Source: an uncultured Ardenticatenia bacterium (GTDB lineage: Bacteria > Chloroflexota > Anaerolineae > Promineifilales > Promineifilaceae). Taken from it: DNA of 7,048 nucleotides. The DNA is taken from NCBI GenBank assembly GCA_937858165.1, contig CALLZA010000460.1, positions 1 through 7,048 of the forward strand. The letters are read 5' to 3'. The notes below the pieces were generated by a model, which ran no database searches, was not told the DNA's origin, and saw nothing but the letters and a program-made list of their open reading frames with translations. Below are positions 1 through 4,962 of the stretch, one piece after another. The stretch's first letter is position 1. Each line of letters opens with the position of its first letter. The translations under genes and the position numbers were made by a program.

Positions 1-75
1 TGATCCAGGGGTGGTTGCGCGTGTTGGTTGTCGTCGTGTGGATGCTTTCTTCCAGTACGTCTGTACGGAGCAGTT

Positions 76-369
76 TCAACCCACAGTGGCCTGGGAGTCA
101 CGTGCGGCCGTGTCCGCGGCGGGCACGAACACCGCTGCGCGTGCGCCCTCGTGGGCCGCCAGCAGGGCGGTCATGCACGGTGGGGGGACCGCCGGCGGCC
201 GCTCGTCGGGGCTGCTAAGCAGCCAATTGAAAAGGCCTGCCGGGGCCGTGTCCGTGGCCCCGGCTGAGGCCACCAGCCCGGCCGTCGCCAACCCTACCAA
301 CAGCGCGCCGACCAACGCCAGCGTCAGAACCAGTACGACCGGCCTGCCGTTTGTCCCGCGCTGCGCCAT
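76..369 (-). CDS. Small secreted or membrane-anchored protein, unknown function (97 aa)
   Basis: I do not recognise this protein. It starts at the ATG at 369, chosen because a purine-rich AAGGAAGG-type site lies 5 nt upstream; the frame stays open further upstream, but without a comparable site. Residues 1-10 are polar with two Arg, residues 11-34 are a long hydrophobic stretch, and an ASA motif at 35-37 could be a signal-peptidase site. The rest (about 60 residues) has a Pro-rich patch at 58-64, one Cys at 65 and an Ala-rich tail; no known domain is visible. Codons end mostly in G or C, as in the neighbouring genes, which supports real coding. It is divergent from the S51 peptidase gene and shares a 169-nt upstream region with it, so joint regulation is possible. 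It may be a one-TM membrane protein rather than a cleaved secreted one. Confidence 0.6.
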   Translation of the reverse strand: MAQRGTNGRPVVLVLTLALVGALLVGLATAGLVASAGATDTAPAGLFNWLLSSPDERPPAVPPPCMTALLAAHEGARAAVFVPAADTAARDSQATVG

Positions 370-374
370 GTCAA

Positions 375-380
375 CCTTCC
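375..380 (-). promoter_or_regulatory. Ribosome binding site of the 97-aa gene
   Basis: GGAAGG on the minus strand, 5 nt before the ATG at 369. A second GAGGAG lies at 385-390, 15 nt away, which is too far to be the better site. The nearer site decides the start of the small protein. Confidence 0.5.
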
Positions 381-526
381 TTTTCTCCTCTCGACGACAA
401 CCGTGGCTACAGAGTAATGGACGGGAGCGGCAGTTGCCATATACCCGGATATAATCAGAGGTATAGACGGCGATAGATTCACGGCGCGCCGGCCCCAAGC
501 GAGCCGCCGCGCCCCATTCACAATCT

Positions 527-532
527 GGAGGA
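527..532 (+). promoter_or_regulatory. Shine-Dalgarno of the S51 peptidase gene
   Basis: GGAGGA, 6 nt before the ATG at 539. It fixes the start and contrasts with the CoA-binding and cyclase genes, which have no such site. Confidence 0.8.
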
Positions 533-538
533 ACACCC

Positions 539-2404
539 ATGCCCGACGTGATTTGGCGGAGCTTGCGGCGCGCCCGCGCCCTGTTGTGGTTGGCCGGTGT
601 AGTGGTTGCGCTGGCGGCCGTCGGTGGCGCAGCCGGCCAGAACCCGACCCGCCTCGTGCCCATTGGCGCGGGCTACGAGGCCGACACCCTGGAACTGTTC
701 GCCGCGCAGGCCGCGGCCTTCTCCCCCGACGCGGTCGTCACCATTCGCGTCCTGCCCATCACCTACCATACCAACGCCGACACGATCAGCAAGGCCCAAC
801 GCCGCGCCAATCTGGAGCTGGCCCAGACGCGCGCCGACCAGATCGCTGAGGCGTGCGCCGCCGTGGCCGCTGCCGGGCAGACGTGTGTGTCAACCGTGGT
901 GGACATTCAGATTCGCGCCGACGCGCTCGACCCGGCTCGCGTCGCCCAGCTTGGCCCGGAAGTAGACGGCTTCTACATCCTGGGCGGCGATCAGACGGTG
1001 GCCATGCGCGTGGTGGCCAACACCCCGACCGAAGAAGCCCTGGCGGCGGGCTACGCCAACGGCGCGGCCGTCGGCGGCAACAGCGCCGGGGCGGCGGTCA
1101 TCTCGCGCTACATGATCGGCGGCTATCTGGGGGACAACTTCGCCTGGCACGGGCTGCACCAGGGGGCGCTCGATCTGTGGTATGGCCCCGACGACGCGGC
1201 AACGCGCGGCCTGATCTTCGGCCTGCAAGAGGCGGTCATTGACCAGCACGTACTGGAGCGCGGCCGGACGGCGCGGCTGTTGCAGGCGATGGTCGAAAAG
1301 CCGGGCGACAAGCTGGCCGTTGGTTTCGACTGGGGCACGGCCGGGGTCATCGACGAGAATCTCGTCGTGCGCGACGTGACCGGCTGGTATGCGGCCGTGG
1401 CCCTCGACGGCGAGACGTATGGCGCGGCGGCGGGCGCGCAGTACCTGGGCAGCGACCCGGCCATTCTCGACATCCACGACGTGGCCTTCCACGTCTTGCC
1501 GCCGGGGCCGTATGCCTATGATCTGGCGGCGCGGCAGCCGTGGGTCGACGGCGCGCCGCAAGCCGCGCCCGACATCAGCGGACGCACGTTCGACGCCCTG
1601 CTGGCCCCGACCGGCGCGGGGACGCTGTTCGTCTCCGGCGACCTCAGCCCGGCGACGCGCGGCGCGGTCATGGCCGAGTTTGTGGCCGCCGCCAACGCCG
1701 CCGACGGGCCGACGATCGTCCTGTCGGCCGGGCCGCGGACGCGCGCCGCCGATGGCTGGGGGCGCTACTGGCGCAACCGGCTGCGCAACATGGGGCTGGA
1801 CGCGCGGCCGACGCTGATCACCCTGACGCCGGGCATCGACCAGGCCGCGCTGGCGGCGCAACTGGCCGACGCCGGGGCAATCTTCTTCACAGGCAACGAC
1901 GCGGCCCTTATGGCCGCCCTGGTGGCCGAGATGCGCGCCGCCGGAACGGACGCGGCGTTGCGCGACTGGTGGCGGGGCGGCGGCGTGCTGCTGGCCGACC
2001 GGGCGGCGGCGGCGGCTCTGGGCGCGGCCATGAGCGCCGAGGCGACGCCCACCAGCGATAACGTCGAGTACCAGTCGAGCGATAGCTTCCTGGCAGATTA
2101 TGTCAATATTCAGCCGGGGCTAGGGTTGTTGCCGGCGGTGTTCGAGCCGCGACCGCTCTATGACTACCTCTACGGCCGGATGGTCAGCCACGTGGTGGCC
2201 GCGCCGGAGTGGCCGGTGGTGGGCATCGAGCGCGGCGCTGCGCTGCGCGTGTCGCCCGACGCGGTGACGGTCATCGGCGACGAGGCGGCGCTGGTGCTCG
2301 ACGGCCGCTACGCCGCCACGCTAGCCACCGGCGACAACAACGCCTTCGCCGCGACGTGGCTGCTGTTGGATACGTTCGCGCCGGGGAGCGCGCTGGCGGA
2401 GTAA
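539..2404 (+). CDS. Secreted cyanophycinase-like S51 peptidase with tandem, degenerate second S51 domain
   Basis: Family S51 peptidases are Ser hydrolases that include cyanophycinases, which cut the beta-Asp-Arg polymer cyanophycin, and alpha-aspartyl dipeptidases. Residues 5-33 (two Arg pairs, then a hydrophobic run ending AAG) form a signal peptide, so the enzyme should act outside the membrane. The first S51 copy spans about 38-345: GGDQ at 149-152, nucleophile-elbow GGNSAGA at 179-185 (Ser182), and DQHVLERGR at 235-243 (His237), all as in cyanophycinases. The usual GIDE-x-TA segment reads GFDWGTA at 262-268. A second copy spans about 359-590 with the same order of elements but no catalytic residues. 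At 621 aa it is more than twice the length of Synechocystis CphB (about 271). No cyanophycin synthetase gene is in the window. A start with a good Shine-Dalgarno is used. S51 membership is firm; cyanophycin as substrate is inferred and could be wrong. Confidence 0.93.
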   Translation: MPDVIWRSLRRARALLWLAGVVVALAAVGGAAGQNPTRLVPIGAGYEADTLELFAAQAAAFSPDAVVTIRVLPITYHTNADTISKAQRRANLELAQTRADQIAEACAAVAAAGQTCVSTVVDIQIRADALDPARVAQLGPEVDGFYILGGDQTVAMRVVANTPTEEALAAGYANGAAVGGNSAGAAVISRYMIGGYLGDNFAWHGLHQGALDLWYGPDDAATRGLIFGLQEAVIDQHVLERGRTARLLQAMVEKPGDKLAVGFDWGTAGVIDENLVVRDVTGWYAAVALDGETYGAAAGAQYLGSDPAILDIHDVAFHVLPPGPYAYDLAARQPWVDGAPQAAPDISGRTFDALLAPTGAGTLFVSGDLSPATRGAVMAEFVAAANAADGPTIVLSAGPRTRAADGWGRYWRNRLRNMGLDARPTLITLTPGIDQAALAAQLADAGAIFFTGNDAALMAALVAEMRAAGTDAALRDWWRGGGVLLADRAAAAALGAAMSAEATPTSDNVEYQSSDSFLADYVNIQPGLGLLPAVFEPRPLYDYLYGRMVSHVVAAPEWPVVGIERGAALRVSPDAVTVIGDEAALVLDGRYAATLATGDNNAFAATWLLLDTFAPGSALAE

Positions 2405-2407
2405 GGC

Positions 2408-2507
2408 GCTCACGCAAAGGCCCTAAGAGGCAAAGGCGCCAAGACGCAACGTACGCCAAGCTCAGAAGGATTCTGAACTTGGCGTACGTTGTGTCTTGGC
2501 GTGAGCC
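2408..2507. repeat. CGCCAAG-type hairpin element, copy 1
   Basis: Begins 3 nt after the stop of the S51 gene. Arms 2437-2467 and 2471-2501 are complementary at 29 of 31 positions around a 3-nt loop (GGA). One mismatch would be a G-U pair in plus-strand RNA. Outer pieces GCTCACGC (2408-2415) and GCGTGAGC (2499-2506) also pair, with about 21 extra nt on the left side. The units include CGCCAAG at 2437 and 2454. No T-tract follows, so this is not a textbook intrinsic terminator, though the RNA hairpin could end or protect the transcript. Confidence 0.85.
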
Positions 2508-2526
2508 TATCCGCGAGTAACTCGGC

Positions 2527-2532
2527 TATAAT
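2527..2532 (+). promoter_or_regulatory. -10 box of a probable leaderless promoter (CoA-binding gene)
   Basis: TATAAT, preceded by GGC and exactly 6 nt from the ATG at 2539. Transcription would begin at or next to the start codon. No purine-rich Shine-Dalgarno exists (the 6 nt are TCCCCC) and no clear -35 at 17 nt. The same geometry occurs before the cyclase gene. Confidence 0.6.
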
Positions 2533-2538
2533 TCCCCC

Positions 2539-2961
2539 ATGACCGACACCGATCAGGCAACCATCACCCGTATTCTGCGCGAGGCGAAGCACGTGGCCGT
2601 CGTCGGATTGACCGACGACCCGACCCGGCCCAGCCACTTCGTGCCCGCCTATCTTCAGGACAACGGCTACCACATCATCCCCATCAACCCGACGCTCAGC
2701 GGTGCGGTGCTGGGCGAGACGGTCTACCCGTCGCTCGACGACGCGCCGCGGCCGATCGACGTGGTGCAGATCTTTCGCCGCAGCGAGGAAGTGGGGCCGA
2801 TTGTGGCGCAGGCCATCGCCGCCGGGGCCAGGGCGGTGTGGATGCAGTTGGGGATTACAAACGAGGAAGCCGCCGCCGCCGCCCGCGCCGCCGGGCTAGA
2901 CGTGGTGATGAATCAGTGCATGAAAGTGCAGCATGTGCGGCTGAATAGCACGCTCATTTAG
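2539..2961 (+). CDS. CoA_binding_2 family protein (YccU type)
   Basis: A 140-aa cytosolic protein with a single Rossmann-like CoA-binding domain, the usual length for this family. Visible marks are KHVAVVGLTDDPTRPSH at about 17-33 (first beta strand and nucleotide-binding loop), GYHIIPINP at about 43-51, GETVYPSLDDAP at about 59-70, IDVVQIFRRSEEV at about 73-85, WMQLGITNEEA at about 101-111 and the closing VVMNQCMKVQH. These match the family's conserved blocks, including the NxC(M)K segment near the C-terminus. The family is related to the CoA-binding domain of succinyl-CoA synthetase; its members are thought to bind CoA or acyl-CoA, but the cellular role is not settled. The gene stands alone: a hairpin repeat and its own leaderless-type promoter separate it from the S51 gene, and a palindromic repeat follows the stop directly. 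Confidence 0.95.
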   Translation: MTDTDQATITRILREAKHVAVVGLTDDPTRPSHFVPAYLQDNGYHIIPINPTLSGAVLGETVYPSLDDAPRPIDVVQIFRRSEEVGPIVAQAIAAGARAVWMQLGITNEEAAAAARAAGLDVVMNQCMKVQHVRLNSTLI

Positions 2962-3013
2962 GGGCTAGGGATTCGGGATTAGGGGCTAGGGAAGAGCGCT
3001 CTTCCCTAGCCCC
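2962..3013. repeat. TTAGGGA-type heptamer palindrome, copy 1
   Basis: Starts at the base after the TAG of the CoA-binding gene. Degenerate heptamers (GGGGCTA, GGGATTC, GGGATTA, GGGGCTA) lead into a perfect 32-nt palindrome at 2982-3013 whose core is GAAGAGCGCTCTTC. It separates two converging genes, so it may act as a bidirectional transcription barrier; no T-tract is seen on either side. Confidence 0.85.
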
Positions 3014-3023
3014 CCACTCCCTT

Positions 3024-3125
3024 TCAGTACTCTTTACCGCGCCGATACCAGATCACCAGCAACAGGCCGATCCCTAGCGCCACCGGCGTTAACACAAATA
3101 GTGCCGGAAATAGTTGCGATTCCAT
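3024..3125 (-). CDS. Candidate single-TM microprotein (33 aa)
   Basis: A complete short frame runs from ATG at 3125 to TGA at 3024-3026. The product begins MESQLFP, continues as one uninterrupted hydrophobic helix at about residues 5-26 (rich in Leu, Val, Gly, Pro), and ends with a basic, polar tail YRRGKEY. This is the profile of a one-pass inner-membrane peptide with a cytosolic C-terminus by the positive-inside rule. It lies only 11 nt after the cyclase stop, on the same strand, and the gap (GGAAGAGAGAT on the minus strand) contains a plausible Shine-Dalgarno, so it could be translated from the cyclase mRNA. Its codons are less GC-rich at third positions than those of its neighbours. I know no family for it; chance origin cannot be excluded at this length. 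Confidence 0.5.
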   Translation of the reverse strand: MESQLFPALFVLTPVALGIGLLLVIWYRRGKEY

Positions 3126-3165
3126 ATCTCTCTTCCCTAATCCCTAATCCCTAATCCCTGGCCCC
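3126..3165. repeat. TTAGGGA-type heptamer repeat, copy 2 (half element)
   Basis: On the minus strand GGGGCCA is followed by three GGGATTA heptamers and then GGGAAGAGAG. This matches one arm plus half the core of the palindrome at 2982-3013; the second arm is missing. It overlaps the last codons and stop of the cyclase and supplies the presumed ribosome binding site of the microprotein. Confidence 0.8.
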
Positions 3166-4411
3166 TTCTTCTCCCCTCCACCAGCCACGTCCTCATCTGC
3201 CCCTTGCCCTTGATGTCGATTGTGCCGCGCGGCCGGCAGACAAACGCGTCCTTGACGAGTTCATACGTCCGCTCGCTGATCTGGATGCAGTCGGGCAGGC
3301 CCGACGACTCCATGCGGCTGGCGACGTTGACCGGATCGCCCCAGACGTCGTAGCTGAACTTTGCCCGGCCGATGACCCCGGCCATGATCGCGCCGCTGTT
3401 GATGCCAATGCGGTGGCGGATGCGCGCCGCGTGGGGTGAGGGCCAGTTGCGGACGAAGGCCAGCATCTCCAGCGCCGCGTCGACCAGGGCCTGGGCGTGG
3501 TCGTGGCGAGGGGTGGGCACGCCGGAGACGACCATGTAGCCGTCGCCGATGGTGCGAATCTTCTCCAGACCGTGGCGCTTGACGATGGCGTCGAAGGCGC
3601 TGTGGATGTCGTTGAGCAGCTCCACGACACACTCCACGCCGAGCTCGGCCGACAGCGGCGTAAATCCGGCGATATCGGCGAAGAGAATGCTGGCCTCGTC
3701 GTAACACTCGGCAATCGTCCCCTCGCCCGCCTTCAGTCGCGCGGCGATAGTCTGCGGCAGGACGTTGAGCAGGAGCTGTTCTGACTTGGCCTGCTCCAGC
3801 AGCAGCAACTCTCGTGACCGTTCGCGCTGGCGGGTGCTATAGGCCAGCAGTAGAAAGACGACCACCGACGGGCCGACGATGTTCATAATGAAGAACGTCG
3901 TCGTCAGGTCGACCGACGGCAGGCTGACCGGCGCGACGCCCAACGGCACCACACCGGCGTCCATCAGCCCGGCGAAGACGACCAGGATGATGAAGGCCGC
4001 GAACCAGCCCGTTGCCTGTCGCCGCCCGGCAAAGAGCATTGCCCCGACGGGCGAAGTCAGCGACCAGAGGATGACGCCGCTGGAGTTGATGAAGCCGCCC
4101 AGTACCAGCATGAGCGCCGCCGGGAAGAGCAGCGTCACGAGAAGCTGGATGAAGCGGAACAGGTGGTAGCGGCCGGTCAGCGCATAGTAGCCGATGCTGA
4201 CGAACGACAGCGCCGCGTAGAGCAGCGGGATGGCCCCGGCCACGACCGCGCCGGTGTAGAGGTAGATGAGGCCCCACAGCAACGCCAGCAGGGCGATGAT
4301 CGTCGAGGACGTGATCAGCAGGTCCTGATACTGTTGCTCGCGTTCGGCGCGCTCCGACACCCGTACGGCATCGGACACGACCGGCAGAGGGCTGCTGAGG
4401 CTGGTGTTCAC
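3137..4411 (-). CDS. Six-TM class III adenylate/guanylate cyclase
   Basis: Makes a cyclic nucleotide (probably cAMP from ATP) at the inner membrane. Numbering uses the GTG at 4411 (424 aa). Six hydrophobic helices lie at about 34-51, 54-76, 85-107, 110-129, 133-154 and 170-192. A charged helix at about 193-218, likely a signalling coiled coil, leads into the catalytic domain from about 236. Metal-binding Asp are in FADIAGFT (Asp246) and IGDGYMVV (Asp290). Base-selecting residues are Lys284 (EKIRTIGD) and Asp355 (YDVWGD), the pair typical of ATP-specific enzymes. Transition-state Asn362 and Arg366 are in VNVASRM. All key residues are present, so a homodimer should be active. The GTG start is chosen because a TATACT box lies 6 nt upstream; the TTG at 4429 would put that box inside the gene. 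The last codons (QGLGIRD) come from a dispersed repeat. The signal sensed is unknown. Confidence 0.96.
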   Translation of the reverse strand: MNTSLSSPLPVVSDAVRVSERAEREQQYQDLLITSSTIIALLALLWGLIYLYTGAVVAGAIPLLYAALSFVSIGYYALTGRYHLFRFIQLLVTLLFPAALMLVLGGFINSSGVILWSLTSPVGAMLFAGRRQATGWFAAFIILVVFAGLMDAGVVPLGVAPVSLPSVDLTTTFFIMNIVGPSVVVFLLLAYSTRQRERSRELLLLEQAKSEQLLLNVLPQTIAARLKAGEGTIAECYDEASILFADIAGFTPLSAELGVECVVELLNDIHSAFDAIVKRHGLEKIRTIGDGYMVVSGVPTPRHDHAQALVDAALEMLAFVRNWPSPHAARIRHRIGINSGAIMAGVIGRAKFSYDVWGDPVNVASRMESSGLPDCIQISERTYELVKDAFVCRPRGTIDIKGKGQMRTWLVEGRRRGQGLGIRD

Positions 4412-4417
4412 CCGCTT

Positions 4418-4423
4418 AGTATA
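4418..4423 (-). promoter_or_regulatory. -10 box of a probable leaderless promoter (cyclase gene)
   Basis: TATACT on the minus strand, preceded by GGC and exactly 6 nt (AAGCGG) from the GTG at 4411. There is no separate Shine-Dalgarno and no obvious -35. It supports GTG as the start and repeats the arrangement at 2527-2541. Confidence 0.55.
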
Positions 4424-4493
4424 GCCCAAGCGCGGCCGCGGGGCAGTAGTCGAGGTTACAGGCTCAGGGACAGTGTGAAGTTAGTAGAACTCG

Positions 4494-4551
4494 CGCCAGG
4501 GACGCCAAGGGCAAAGAACGCCAAGAAGAAATTCCCTTGGCGTCCCTGGCG
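4494..4551. repeat. CGCCAAG-type hairpin element, copy 2
   Basis: Arms 4494-4511 and 4534-4551 are perfectly complementary over 18 bp (CGCCAGGGACGCCAAGGG and its reverse complement), with a 22-nt loop that holds another CGCCAAG unit. The flank GCGTGAGC at 4549-4556 equals the outer piece of the copy at 2408-2507, showing that they are one family. It lies 15 nt beyond the stop of the 63-aa ORF and upstream of the cyclase promoter. Confidence 0.85.
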
Positions 4552-4566
4552 TGAGCGCTGCCTCTT

Positions 4567-4758
4567 CTACCCCCGTAGCTGGCGCTGCGGCGGCCGCGCC
4601 GGCTTGGCCTCCGGCGGTCGGGCCGTACCGAAGCGCTCGTCCAGGCGGCGGCTGACGATCTCCGGGGGTTTGATGTAGGTGCGGGCGTTGTACCACGCGC
4701 CGCGAATCTGCAAGTAGCGCTCGCCGTCGAATTCGACCACACGATTGTTGTCGGCCAC
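4567..4758 (-). CDS. Short unrecognised protein (63 aa), possibly 5'-truncated or frameshifted
   Basis: The frame uses GTG at 4758 and ends at TAG 4567-4569. The product looks like a real soluble protein: a mixed charged and aromatic segment at about 7-43 (VVEFDGERYLQIRG, then a YNARTYIKPPEI stretch) followed by a basic, Pro-rich, probably disordered tail. Third codon positions are strongly G or C. The frame stays open upstream to a stop at 4819-4821 and reads through GCSNN just before the GTG, but has no other good start there; the GTG has only a distant AGGG. Another frame offers an ATG at 4846 (MERTAAGN), so a single indel could have split a slightly longer gene. I do not recognise a family. 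It could be an intact small gene, a remnant, or a frameshifted gene. Confidence 0.45.
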   Translation of the reverse strand: MADNNRVVEFDGERYLQIRGAWYNARTYIKPPEIVSRRLDERFGTARPPEAKPARPPQRQLRG

Positions 4759-4884
4759 GTTGTTGCTGCATCCCTGAGGCGCGGGGGCGGCGGCCCCGAT
4801 CTCCCGGGCGGGCGTGCCTCATGTTGCCTGCTGCTGTTCGTTCCATGCTTAACGTACCATGAGCACATTACAAATCGCATAACA
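4759..4884. other. Intergenic stretch without a clear gene
   Basis: Lies between the 63-aa ORF and the heptamer repeat. The part at 4759-4818 continues the frame of the 63-aa ORF without a start codon. The part at 4820-4884 is distinctly less GC-rich than its surroundings and would suit a promoter for a minus-strand gene, but I find no convincing -10/-35 pair. Confidence 0.3.
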
Positions 4885-4962
4885 GGGGCTGGGGATTAGG
4901 GGCTAGGGATTAGGGATTAGCCCAGAGAGCTCTGCGCTAATCCTTAATCCCTAGCCCCTAGC
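4885..4962. repeat. TTAGGGA-type heptamer palindrome, copy 3
   Basis: Starts with heptamers GGGGCTG, GGGATTA, GGGGCTA, GGGATTA, GGGATTA. Arms 4898-4920 and 4937-4959 are complementary at 22 of 23 positions. The 16-nt loop contains the palindrome AGAGCTCT (4926-4933), similar to the AGAGCGCTCT core of the copy at 2982-3013. It begins immediately after the TAA (4963-4965) of the glycoside hydrolase-like gene on the minus strand. Confidence 0.85.

Larger units (their letters stand above)
370..538. promoter_or_regulatory. Divergent promoter region between two secreted-protein genes
   Basis: This is the only AT-rich island in the area. It holds a perfect TATAAT at 450-455 on the plus strand inside the run from about 438 to 463 (ATATACCCGGATATAATC). 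No good -35 stands 16-18 nt upstream; TTGCCA at 434-439 is only 10 nt away. On the minus strand TTATAT and TATATG hexamers overlap the same island and could serve the 97-aa gene. The plus-strand box would give a leader of about 75-80 nt for the peptidase gene. Promoter use is inferred. Confidence 0.4.

Noticed and set aside
51..70. Small hairpin GTAC-GTCT-GTAC after the 97-aa gene
   Set aside because: Only a 4-bp core stem; too weak to call.
11..454. 147-codon plus-strand frame opposite the 97-aa gene
   Set aside because: No ribosome binding site or domain; it runs through the presumed promoter region, and the minus-strand frame has the better start and a signal peptide.
890..1861. 323-codon open frame on the minus strand opposite the S51 gene
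   Set aside because: Arg-, Ala- and Gly-rich low-complexity translation typical of the antisense of GC-rich coding DNA; the plus-strand product has clear S51 motifs throughout.
2405..2516. CRISPR array or tRNA in the repeated intergenic sequence
   Set aside because: No direct repeats with regular unique spacers and no cloverleaf; the structure is one inverted repeat.
2982..3013. Intrinsic (rho-independent) terminator
   Set aside because: The stem is excellent, but no T-run follows on either strand, so I list it as a repeat with possible barrier function.
4481..4846. 121-codon minus-strand frame overlapping the 63-aa ORF
   Set aside because: Arg- and Pro-rich shadow that runs through the hairpin repeat; kept only as a possible source of the N-terminus if there is a frameshift.
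4851..4871. Leaderless-type box TGTAAT six nt before an ATG on the minus strand
   Set aside because: The ATG is followed by a stop after three codons, and the box lacks the key A at position 2.
4885..4962. TTAGGG-like repeats as a telomere or replication end
   Set aside because: Short, degenerate, interstitial and palindromic, in a bacterial gene context; it is a dispersed intergenic repeat.
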